Shown in pieces: positions 18,825-27,300 of a DNA stretch of 44,850 nucleotides. The stretch covers positions 1 to 44,850 of the forward strand of contig NZ_JABSNM010000027.1 of NCBI RefSeq assembly GCF_013294065.1, in the 5' to 3' direction. Numbering within the stretch: position 1 is the first letter of the stretch; each line of letters opens with the position of its first letter. A model generated the notes under the pieces. It worked only from the letters and a program-made list of their open reading frames with translations. It did not search any database and was not told the DNA's origin. The stretch comes from Sphaerotilus uruguayifluvii (lineage in GTDB: Bacteria; Pseudomonadota; Gammaproteobacteria; Burkholderiales; Burkholderiaceae_C). The position numbers and the translations under genes are program-made.

Positions 18825-20110
18825 CCCAGCAGGACCAGTCATCACGTTTCTCGACGATCACGCGCGGCCTGACCGCGGTCGCGCTGGCGGCGCTCGGCGC
18901 GGCCGGCCCGGCGCAGGCGGTGCCGGCCGACTACTTCGGCCTGCACATCCACTATCTGGGCCGGGGCACGGCCTGGCCGGAGGTTCCCGTCGGCAGCCTG
19001 CGCACCTGGGACGCGCAGCTGACCTGGGCCGAGCTGCAGCCGCAGCGCGACCGCTTCGACTTCACGCGCCTGGACCAGTATGTGCAGACCGCGCGCCAGA
19101 AGGGTGCGACGGTGCTGGTGCCGCTGGCCAACACGCCGGCCTGGGCCTCGTCCCGCCCCGGCGAGCCCAGCCGCTACGGGCCGGGTCGGCTGGCGCCGCC
19201 GGCCGACATGCAGGACTGGCGTCGCTACGTGGAGGCGGTCGTGCGCCGCTACCGGGGACAGGTGCAGGCCTACGAGATCTGGAACGAGCCCAGCGACGCC
19301 GGGCACTACACCGGAACCCTGCCTGAACTCGTCACGATGGCCTGCGAGGCCCGCCGCATCATCCGCGAGAACGATCCCGCGGCGCGCGTGGTCTCGCCGG
19401 CCTCGGCGGGCGGCGGGCGGCACATCGCCTATCTGGCCAGCTTCCTGTCCGCGGGCGGGCGCGACTGCATCGACATCGTCGGCCATCACTTCTATGTGCC
19501 GCGCCAGTCGCCCGAGGCGATGGTGCCGCTGATCCGCCAGGTGCGCGAGGTGATGAAGCAGAACGGCATCGACCACCTGCCGCTGTGGAACACCGAGACC
19601 GGCTGGTGGCTCGAGGACACCGACGGCACGGCCGTCTCCGCGATGGTGCAGTCCGGCGGCGGATGGCAGAAGCTCGACGGCCCGACCGGCGCGGCCTGGC
19701 TGATGCGCGCGCTGGTGCTCGGACGCGCCGAGGGCCTGGGGCGTTTCTACTGGTACTCGCTCGACAACCCCTATGGGCTGGGGCTGCTGCAGGCGACCAG
19801 CCGCACGCCGAAGCCCGCGCTGGCCGCCCTGTCCCAGATCCAGTCCTGGCTGGACGAGCGCGAGGTCTCGAACTGCCGCACGGTGGCGTCGGGCGTCTGG
19901 TCCTGCGAACTGCTCGATGCCGGCCGGCGTGCCGTCGCGGATCTGCTGTGGGCGGAGAGCGCCACCGCGTCGATGACCGCCGTGCCGGCGGACCTGCGCA
20001 CGCGCTGGGCCGGCTGCCAGCCGCCGGGCGAGAGCCTGGTGCCTGCGGGGCGGCTGTCCTCGCTGACCCTGAAGCCGGCTCCGCTGCTGTGCCCGCGGGC
20101 CACGCGCTGA
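18821..20110 (+). CDS. Secreted GH39/GH5-like glycoside hydrolase
   Basis: Putative periplasmic or outer glycosidase acting on the polymer. 429 residues with a Sec signal (about 1-33, ending PAQA) followed by a TIM-barrel glycosidase domain: FGLHIHYLGRGTAWPEV, an acid/base E156 in YEIWNEPSDAG and a nucleophile candidate E259 in LWNTETGWW. IDIVGHHFYV and GRFYWYSLDNPYGLGL complete the barrel pattern of clan GH-A. Within an EPS operon it may trim or release chains, or clear misassembled polymer. The C-terminal ~70 residues (from about 355) form a small extra region. The ATGA overlap with the GT2 gene shows it belongs to the operon. Confidence 0.87.
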   Translation: MTQQDQSSRFSTITRGLTAVALAALGAAGPAQAVPADYFGLHIHYLGRGTAWPEVPVGSLRTWDAQLTWAELQPQRDRFDFTRLDQYVQTARQKGATVLVPLANTPAWASSRPGEPSRYGPGRLAPPADMQDWRRYVEAVVRRYRGQVQAYEIWNEPSDAGHYTGTLPELVTMACEARRIIRENDPAARVVSPASAGGGRHIAYLASFLSAGGRDCIDIVGHHFYVPRQSPEAMVPLIRQVREVMKQNGIDHLPLWNTETGWWLEDTDGTAVSAMVQSGGGWQKLDGPTGAAWLMRALVLGRAEGLGRFYWYSLDNPYGLGLLQATSRTPKPALAALSQIQSWLDEREVSNCRTVASGVWSCELLDAGRRAVADLLWAESATASMTAVPADLRTRWAGCQPPGESLVPAGRLSSLTLKPAPLLCPRATR

Positions 20111-20114
20111 AGGG

Positions 20115-20756
20115 ATGCCGCCGATGATCGCCTCTGTCGTGGCGGCGCTGCGCCGGCTGGCCACCGCCTGGCGGGTCGCCGGCAAGTCGGGCTACCTGCG
20201 CCACGGGCCGGACCTGCATGTGGGCAAGGGCGTGCGGCTCTGGGCGCCCGCCTCGATCGTCATCGGCCGCGGCGTCTACATCGGCAAGGACGTCTGCATC
20301 GAGGCCAACTGCGAGATCGGCGACCACTGCCTGATCGCCAACCGCGTCGGCATCGTCGGTCGCCACGACCATGACTTCTCGGCCGTCGGCACGCCGATGC
20401 GCTTCACGCCCTGGATCGCCTCGAGGCGCCAGCCTTCGCCCTTCCTGGACGAGCGCGCGGTCATCGGGCCGGACTGCTGGATCGGCTACGGCGCCGTCGT
20501 GCTGACCGGCGTGACCGTCGGCCGCGGCAGCGTGATCGCCGCCGGTGCGGTGGTGACCCGCGACGTGCCGCCCTACAGCATCGCTGCCGGCAATCCGGCG
20601 CGGGTCGTGGGCGCGCGCTTCCGCGATCCGGCCGACATCGCCCGCCACGAGCAGGCGGTGGCCGGCGGCGAGTTCCGCTCGTCCGAACGCGGCTTCGACC
20701 ATTTCGTGATCCGTCCGGGTCCGGGCGTGCCCGGCCTGAACCCCCCGCATCGATGA
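20115..20756 (+). CDS. Hexapeptide-repeat (left-handed beta-helix) acyltransferase
   Basis: Likely O- or N-acetyltransferase that decorates a sugar of the EPS unit. 213 residues of WcaF/serine-acetyltransferase type: isoleucine-rich hexapeptide turns at IVIGRGVYIGKDVCIEANCE, then the loop GRHDHDFSAVGTP with a possible catalytic His, and a second helix VIGPDCWIGYGAVVLTGVTV ending in AAGAVVTRDVPPYSIAAGNP. In-frame ATGs at 20115 and 20124 are both possible starts. Its end overlaps the GT4 start by 4 bases (ATGA), so the two genes are coupled. Confidence 0.9.
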   Translation: MPPMIASVVAALRRLATAWRVAGKSGYLRHGPDLHVGKGVRLWAPASIVIGRGVYIGKDVCIEANCEIGDHCLIANRVGIVGRHDHDFSAVGTPMRFTPWIASRRQPSPFLDERAVIGPDCWIGYGAVVLTGVTVGRGSVIAAGAVVTRDVPPYSIAAGNPARVVGARFRDPADIARHEQAVAGGEFRSSERGFDHFVIRPGPGVPGLNPPHR

Positions 20757-21925
20757 ACACCAAGGTCGCCATCCTGCAGCATCGGCTGCTGCACTACCGT
20801 GTCGATTTCTTCCAGCGCCTGCACGACGAGCTGGCCCGCCACGGCGTCGAGCTGATGCTGGTCCACGGCCAGGCCTCGGCTGCCGAGGCGGTGCGCAAGG
20901 ACGAGGGCCATCTGCCCTGGGCCACCCGGGTGCGCAATCGCTTCCTGGGCGTGGCCGGCAAGGACCTGATCTGGCAGCCGCTGCCGCCGTCCGCCCGCGA
21001 CGCCGACCTGTGCGTGATGATCCAGGAGAACCGGGTGCTGTCGAACTACCCGCTGATCCTGCGCCGGCGGCTGGCCGGGGCCGGGGCGCCGCCGCTGGCC
21101 TTCTGGGGCCATGGGCGCAATTTCCAGACGACCGCGCCCAGCGGCTGGCGCGAGCGCTGGAAGTCGCTGATGCTGCGCCAGGTCGACTGGTGGTTCGCCT
21201 ACACCTCGATGACGGTCGACCATCTGCGCGCCAGCGGCTTCGCGGCCGACCGCATCTCCAACCTGAACAACGCCATCGACGTCTCGGCCTTCCGGCGCCA
21301 GATCGAGGCGGTGCCCGAGGCCGAGCTGGCGCGCTGGCGCACCGAGCTCGGCCTGGGCGACGGCCAGCGCATCGCGGTCTTCTGCGGCTCGATGTATCCG
21401 GAAAAGAAGCTCGACCTGCTGCTGGCCGCGGCCGACCGCATCCGCGCGGCGCTGCCTGACTTCCATCTGCTGATGATCGGCGACGGCCCCGGGGCGGCCG
21501 AGGTGCGCGCGGCGGCCGCGTCGCGGCCGTGGCTGCATGTGCTGGGCGTGCGCAAGGGCGCCGACAAGGCGGCGCTGTTCCGCCTGGCCTGCGTGCAGCT
21601 CAATCCGGGGCTGGTCGGGCTGCATGTGCTCGACGCCTTCTCGGCCGGGCTGCCGATGATCACCACCGCACGCGCGCTGCACAGCCCGGAGATCGCCTAT
21701 CTGCAGGGCGGCACGACCGGTCTGGTGATCGACGACGAGCGCCCCGAGGTCTATGCCGATGCGGTGACCGCGCTGATGCGCGACGAGGCGCGCCTGCAGG
21801 CGATGCGCTCGGCCTGCCTCGAGGCGGCGGGCCGCTACACGCTCGACAACATGGTGTCGAACTTCGCCCGCGGCGTGCTCGACTGCCTCGATCGCCACGG
21901 CCGGCGCGTGCGGCGGCCGGCCTGA
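20753..21925 (+). CDS. Family 4 glycosyltransferase
   Basis: GT-B fold transferase of 390 residues. The C-terminal half has the nucleotide-sugar domain: VFCGSMYPEKKLDLLL, LLMIGDGPGA, HVLGVRKGADKAALFRL and LNPGLVGLHVLDAFSAGLPM, where the usual E-x(7)-E motif is weak. The N-terminal half begins VAILQHRLLHYRVDFFQRL, a pattern of acceptor domains. Last gene of the plus eps operon, followed by a strong hairpin facing the epsE stop. Sugar specificity unknown. Confidence 0.9.
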   Translation: MNTKVAILQHRLLHYRVDFFQRLHDELARHGVELMLVHGQASAAEAVRKDEGHLPWATRVRNRFLGVAGKDLIWQPLPPSARDADLCVMIQENRVLSNYPLILRRRLAGAGAPPLAFWGHGRNFQTTAPSGWRERWKSLMLRQVDWWFAYTSMTVDHLRASGFAADRISNLNNAIDVSAFRRQIEAVPEAELARWRTELGLGDGQRIAVFCGSMYPEKKLDLLLAAADRIRAALPDFHLLMIGDGPGAAEVRAAAASRPWLHVLGVRKGADKAALFRLACVQLNPGLVGLHVLDAFSAGLPMITTARALHSPEIAYLQGGTTGLVIDDERPEVYADAVTALMRDEARLQAMRSACLEAAGRYTLDNMVSNFARGVLDCLDRHGRRVRRPA

Positions 21926-21943
21926 AGCCGATCTGGAACGCAC

Positions 21944-21976
21944 GGGGGGCCGGCGACGGCATGTCGGCGGCCCCCC
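21944..21976. terminator. Bidirectional terminator-like hairpin between GT4 and epsE
   Basis: Arms GGGGGGCCGGCGAC (21944-21957) and GTCGGCGGCCCCCC (21963-21976) form a 14-bp stem with one mismatch and a 5-base loop. It lies in the 91-bp gap between convergent operons and would serve both strands. No long T-run follows, so termination may need Rho. Confidence 0.6.
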
Positions 21977-22016
21977 GGTCTTCCGCGCCTGGGCGCGGAT
22001 CGGTCGTGCGGTCAGA

Positions 22017-22859
22017 TCAGAACAGGCTCTCGCGCAGGTAGATCACGTCGCCGTCCTTCAGCGCGTCGTTCATGCCCGGCTGCAGGATCTCGACCTTGCC
22101 CTCGGCACCGCGGCGATGCACGCGCAGGCCCTTCTCGGTGCCGCGCTGCGTCAGGCCACCGCCGGCAGCCAGCGCCTGGATCACCGTCATGCCGCGCTCC
22201 AGCCGCATCGAGCCCGGGCGCTGCACTTCGCCGTAGATGTAGACCATCGGCATGCGGTCGACGTAGACGGTGTCGCCGTTGGTGATGACCGGGTCGTTCT
22301 TGCTGCCCGAGTCGGCGAACAGCGTCGGCAGGTCGATCACGACGCGGAAGGGCTTGCGGTCGCGCATGCCGCTGAGCGTGACCAGGTCGCTGCCGCCCTG
22401 GGCGATGCCGCCGGCGGTGGCCAGCAGCTCGCTCAGGCGCATGCCGGTCAGCTCGATCGGGTAGCGTCCCGGCCGGTTGACCATGCCCAGCACCGAAGCC
22501 TGGTTGCCGCGGATCTGCGTCACCAGGATGCTCACCTGCGGCTGGCGCACGAAGTTGCCGTTCTTCAGGCCGTCGGCGATCAGCCGCTCGGCCTGCGGCA
22601 CCGACAGTCCGCCCAGACGGAGCTGGCCCAGCAGGGGGTAGCTGATGACGCCGCTCTCGGACACCCGCGTCTCCAGCGTCAGGTCCTGGTTCTGGTAGAC
22701 GCTCACGCGCACCACGTCGCCGGAGCCGATGACGTAGTCGCGCTGCGCGTCGGCCAGCTGCGCGCGGGCCGCGAACGGCGCGAGCAGCATCACCAGGGCG
22801 AGGAACAGGAGGCGCTGCAGCGCAGCGAGAAGCGTCGGGGATGGTTGCAGGATGGGCAT
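22017..22859 (-). CDS. epsE: Polysaccharide export outer-membrane protein (EpsE/Wza-like)
   Basis: Forms or gates the outer-membrane export channel for EPS. 280 residues with an N-terminal signal peptide (about 1-33, LLFLALVMLLAPFAARAQ), no lipobox, then a polysaccharide export domain DYVIGSGDVVRVSVYQNQDL and two SLBB domains opening GNQASVLGMVNRPGRYPIE and VYIYGEVQRPGSMRLE. The C-terminus (DGDVIYLRESLF) lacks the transmembrane alpha-helix of Wza, as in many EpsE proteins. Start 16 bp after the epsD stop, so the pair is an operon. Confidence 0.93.
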   Translation of the reverse strand: MPILQPSPTLLAALQRLLFLALVMLLAPFAARAQLADAQRDYVIGSGDVVRVSVYQNQDLTLETRVSESGVISYPLLGQLRLGGLSVPQAERLIADGLKNGNFVRQPQVSILVTQIRGNQASVLGMVNRPGRYPIELTGMRLSELLATAGGIAQGGSDLVTLSGMRDRKPFRVVIDLPTLFADSGSKNDPVITNGDTVYVDRMPMVYIYGEVQRPGSMRLERGMTVIQALAAGGGLTQRGTEKGLRVHRRGAEGKVEILQPGMNDALKDGDVIYLRESLF

Positions 22860-22875
22860 GGGGTGGTCGTGCTGG

Positions 22876-23871
22876 TTACTTCAGGCCCGACAGACCCTTC
22901 TGGATCGTCGAGGCGTCGAGGGACTCCGATGCGGCCGCAGCCGGCGCGGTCGGGGCCACCGTCGGCGCGACGTCCGCCGCGGCACTGGCCGCATCGGCCG
23001 GCACAGCCGCCGCATTGGCGAACTGGCCGACATATTCGATCTTGGCAGATTCGCGCAGCTTCTTGATGCTGTCGCCGACCAGCTGGCGCTTGCGGTCGGT
23101 CAGCAGGAACTGCTCGATGGCCTTCTTCGCGCCGTCCTCGGTGACCGGCGCCGGCTTGGCCGAGGCCAGGTAGGCGACGTTCAGGCCGGTCGGCATGGCC
23201 ACGACCAGCCACTGGCCCTCGTTGAGCTTGACCAGCTGCGACAGCAGGCCCATCGGGATGTTCTCCGGCGCCTGGGTGACCGCGCGGGCGGCGAAGCGGA
23301 TGCCCGCGGCCTTGAGCGCGCCGGCCAGATCCTCGCCATTGCGCAGGCCCGGGATCTTGGCCTGCAGCGCGGCCTTCTGCTCGGCGTTGGCCTCGATGTT
23401 GAATTCCTGCAGCGCGTAGATGCGGCGCTTGGAGAACAGCTCGGGCTTGCTGTCGTAGTAGGCCTTGATCTCGTCGGCGGTCGGGGCGGTGGCGGCCTCG
23501 GCGACCTTGTCGGCGTAGGCGCGGGCGATGATGTCGCGGCGGGCGGCCTCGATCGCCGAGACCACGCGCGGATCGCGATCGAGCTTCTGCTCGACCGCCT
23601 GCTGGATCGCGAGCTCCTGGTCGACCAGACCGTCGAGCACGCGGCGGCTCAGCGCCTGGGCCTGCTCGGGCTTCAGGCCGGGCTGGCGCTGCAGGATGTC
23701 GTTGACCTGGTGCACCGAGATCTCGCCGGAGTTCACCTTGGCGGCCACCTGCGTGGCCTTCTTCTCGCCACCGCCGCCACCGCAGGCCGTCAGCAGCACG
23801 GCGCAGGCGACGGCACTCAGCGCGAGCAGACGGTTCAGGCGGGCAGGGCGGGTGGACAGTGCCGATGTCAT
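22876..23871 (-). CDS. epsD: EpsD-family PPIase-like lipoprotein
   Basis: Periplasmic peptidyl-prolyl isomerase-like lipoprotein of EPS loci (SurA/PrsA-like N-domain). 331 residues from the ATG at 23871, which follows GGAG at about 10 bases; the frame is open to 23961, but those residues are not signal-like. Signal peptide with lipobox L-T-A-C (lipidated Cys30), then a Gly-rich linker and a helical region with VNDILQRQPGLKPEQAQALS and VLDGLVDQELAIQQAVEQ, and a parvulin-like part ending about residue 290. The C-terminal tail is Ala/Pro-rich. By context it folds or stabilises EpsE or another exported component. Confidence 0.88.
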   Translation of the reverse strand: MTSALSTRPARLNRLLALSAVACAVLLTACGGGGGEKKATQVAAKVNSGEISVHQVNDILQRQPGLKPEQAQALSRRVLDGLVDQELAIQQAVEQKLDRDPRVVSAIEAARRDIIARAYADKVAEAATAPTADEIKAYYDSKPELFSKRRIYALQEFNIEANAEQKAALQAKIPGLRNGEDLAGALKAAGIRFAARAVTQAPENIPMGLLSQLVKLNEGQWLVVAMPTGLNVAYLASAKPAPVTEDGAKKAIEQFLLTDRKRQLVGDSIKKLRESAKIEYVGQFANAAAVPADAASAAADVAPTVAPTAPAAAASESLDASTIQKGLSGLK

Positions 23872-24347
23872 GACTTGCATACTCCAGAGGAGGCAGGCGG
23901 GCGCCGGGGTGGTTCCTGGCCCGGCCGGGGCCTGCAATGAAAGAGGTGATAAACGGGTCAAACCGGGCGCAGTTTAGCGACCGGTCGCCGGGGCGGCTTC
24001 CCCGGATTGAAGGGAACGGTTTCATTCCGGGAAGTCTCCACGGCAGCCTGTCACGTCCGGTTTCAGTGTCTGAGCCTGCCTGCACCGCAATTCCTTGCCG
24101 TGAATGGAAATAGCCTGGGGAAATGGCGAAAAAAGGATGCTCGATCTGGCAATTCCGGCGTCTGCGGATTTATGTCTTTTCCGGTTTTGTGCGGGGGGCT
24201 GCATCCAGGGGGCCGATCTGCGCGAAGTTTGCATTTCGCGCACCGGATTGCTCCAGTTCAGGGCGGTGCGGTCGATATCGAGCGCAGTGAAAGCGGTCGC
24301 GCGCGTCGGCCGCGCCGCTTCCCGATCAGTACAGGACCCGAACTGCC
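23872..24347. promoter_or_regulatory. Divergent control region between epsD and the giant octapeptide-repeat gene
   Basis: 476 bp with no recognisable gene. The stretch 24090-24200 is markedly richer in A/T than the rest of the window and is a plausible place for two outward promoters, although no clear hexamer pair can be placed. A perfect 8-bp inverted repeat lies at 24219-24242. The giant gene has a ribosome site AGGA (24333-24336) 11 bases before its ATG. The EPS export genes and the giant glycoprotein cassette therefore share one regulatory region. Confidence 0.5.
24219..24242. promoter_or_regulatory. Inverted repeat TGCGCGAA-N8-TTCGCGCA
   Basis: Perfect 8-bp arms (24219-24226 and 24235-24242) separated by 8 bases, about 105 bp before the giant gene. 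The spacing suits a dimeric regulator binding adjacent grooves; an RNA hairpin in a long leader is the alternative. Confidence 0.4.
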
Positions 24348-27300
24348 ATGGCTTCGATCTTCACCACGCTCACCCCCGCCGAAGTGGCGAACATGTCTCC
24401 CAGCGACCTGGCCGCGCTGACCACCGAGGACTGGGCGGGCGTCAGCTCTGCGCAGCTGGCGGTGCTGTCGACCAGCCAGGTCGAGGCGCTGGAGACCGCC
24501 GATCTGGCGGTGATCTCGCCGGACGTGATCCGCGGATTCGGCACTGCGTCGATCGGTGTGCTGGCCAGCGCCCAGGTGGCGGCGCTGAGCTCGACGCAGC
24601 TGGCGATGCTGGCGACCGGGCAGGTCGCCGCGCTGTCGACCGCAGCGCTGGCCGGGCTGGAGGCGGCCGACATCGCCGCGTTCAGCTCGGCGCAGATCGC
24701 GGCCTTCACGACCAGTCAGCTGCCGCAGCTGTCGACCGCGCAGGTCGCGGCGATCGAGACGGCCGATCTGGTCGCGCTGGGCACGAACGCGCTGCGCTCG
24801 CTGACGGTCGAGCAGATCGCCGGCCTGGGCACGTCGCAGGTGGTGGCGCTGTCGAGCGTGCAGGTGGGCGCGCTGACGACGGTGCAGATCGGCGCGCTGA
24901 CGACCCGCCAGATCGGCGTGCTGGAGACGGGCGACATCGTCGCGCTGTCGAGCGCACAGGTCGGCGCGCTGTCGACCGCGCAGCTCGTCGCGCTGACGAC
25001 GGTGCAGATCGGTGCGCTCGAGAGCCGTGACCTGGCCGGCCTGGGCGTGGAGAACCTCACCGCGCTGACGACCGCGCAGATCGTCGCGATGAACACCGCG
25101 CAGATCGCCGGGCTGAGCTCGGCGCAGGTGGCGGCGCTGACAACCTCGCAGGTGATCGCGCTCGAGTCCGGCGACTTCGGTGCGATGTCGACGGTGCAGC
25201 TGACCGCGCTGACGACCGCGCAGCTCGGCGTCATGGCGGTGTCCGACATCAACGCGCTGAGCACCGCCCAGGTCGCCTCGCTGCGCAGCTGGCAGGTCGC
25301 GGCGCTGAGCACCGCGCAGATCGCCATTCTCGGCACCAACGATCTGGTCGTGATGGGCACGGCGCAGATCGGCGCGCTGACGACCGTGCAGCTTCAGGCG
25401 CTGGGCACCACCGGGATCTCGGTGCTGAGCTCGGCCCAGCTGCAGGCGCTGGGCACGGAGAACATCACCGCGCTGACCACCGCGCAGGTCCAGGCGCTGA
25501 CCTCGCTGCAGATGCCGGGCCTGGCGACCGGCCAGGTCGCGGCGCTGACGACCACCCAGGTCGCCGCGCTGCAGACGACCGACCTGATCGCGATGAGCTC
25601 GACGCAGATCGCCTCGATGGGCACGCAGCAGATCGCCGCGCTGCGCACGACGCAGATCGTCGCGCTGGAGAGCGCCGACATCGCGGCGCTGAGCAGCACC
25701 CAGATCGGCACGCTGTCGAGCGTGCAGGCCGCCGCGCTGACCAGCGTGCAGGTCGCCGCGATCGAGAGCCGCGACATCGGCGCGCTGACGACGGCCGCGC
25801 TGCGTGCGCTGGGCACGCAGCAGGTGGTGGCGCTGGGCAGCGCGCAGGTGGCGGCGCTGACGACCGAGCAGGTCGCCGCGCTGACGACCGCGCAGGTTGC
25901 CGCCCTGGAGACGCAGGATCTGCGCGCGCTGACGACCGTGCAGGTCGACGCGCTGTCGAGCGTCCAGGTCGCCGCGCTGAAGACGGTGCAGGTCGCCGCG
26001 CTGACCACCCGCCAGCTCGGCGCGCTCGACACCGGTGACATCGCCGGCCTGTCGAGCTCGCAGATCGCCGCGCTGTCGACCAGCCAGGTCGCGGCGCTGT
26101 CGGCCGGGCAGATCGCCGCGATCGAGACCCGCGACCTCGCCGCGCTCGGATCGGCCGGGCTGCGCGCGCTCAGCAGCACCCAGATCGCCGCGCTGACGAC
26201 CGCGCAGGCCGCCGCGCTCGGCACCGCCCTGATCGGTGCGCTGTCGACCGCGCAGATCGCCGCGCTCGAGTCGACCGATCTGGTCGCGATGAGCAGCGCC
26301 CAGATCGCCGCGCTGTCGACCAGCCAGGTCCTTGCGCTCGGCACCCGCCTGGTGAGCGTGCTGGAGACGGCGGACATCGTCGCCATGAGCTCCGCGCAGC
26401 TGGCGGCGCTGACCACCGCGCAGGTGGCGGCGCTGACCACCGCGCAGGTCGCCGCGATCGAGAGCCGCGACATCGCCGGACTGAGCACCGCCGAGGTGCG
26501 CGCGCTGACGACCGCGCAGATCGTCGCGATGTCGAGCGCCCAGATCGGCGCGATGAGCACCGCGCAGGTGGCGGCGCTGACGACCGTCCAGGTCCAGGCG
26601 CTGGAGAGCACCGACATCGTCGGCCTGAGCTCGGTGCAGATCGCGGCGATGACGAGCCAGCAGGTCGCCGCGCTGACCACGGCACAGATCCGTGCGCTCG
26701 AGACGCGCGACATCGTCGCGCTGTCCAGCGCGCAGATCAATGCGATGAACACCGCGCAGATCGAGGCGCTGAGCACGGCACAGGTGCTGGCGATCGAGTC
26801 GCATGATCTTGCGGTGCTGGGCACCACCGCACTGCGCAGCCTCGGCACCGCGCAGATCGTCGCGCTGAGCACCTTCCAGACCTCGGCGCTGAGCACCGCG
26901 CAGGTCGCCGCGCTGACCAGCACCCAGGTCGCCGCGCTGGAGAGCACCGACCTGAAGGCCTTCTCGAGCAGCCAGATCGCCGCGCTGACCAGCACGCAGA
27001 TGGCCGCGCTGAGCAGCCGCCAGGTCGCCGCGATCGATGCGGCCGACATTCCGGCGCTCAGCAGCACCCAGCTCAACGCGCTGTCCACCGCCGCGCTGGC
27101 GGCGATGACGACGCTGCAGGTGGCGGCGCTGGAGACGCGCGACCTCGCCGCGCTGGCGACCGGCTCGCTGCAGGCGCTGACGACCGCCCAGATCCTGGCG
27201 CTGGCGCCGGAGCAGGTCGCGGCGCTGACCACCCGCCAGATGGCCGCGCTGACCAGCAGCCAGCTGCGCACGCTCGAGACCACCGACATCCAGGCGCTGT

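Noticed and set aside
24087-24100. Sigma-54 promoter-like GGCAAGGAATTGC on the minus strand upstream of epsD
   Set aside because: The GG and GC are separated by nine bases, not the required ten, and the -24 element is imperfect.
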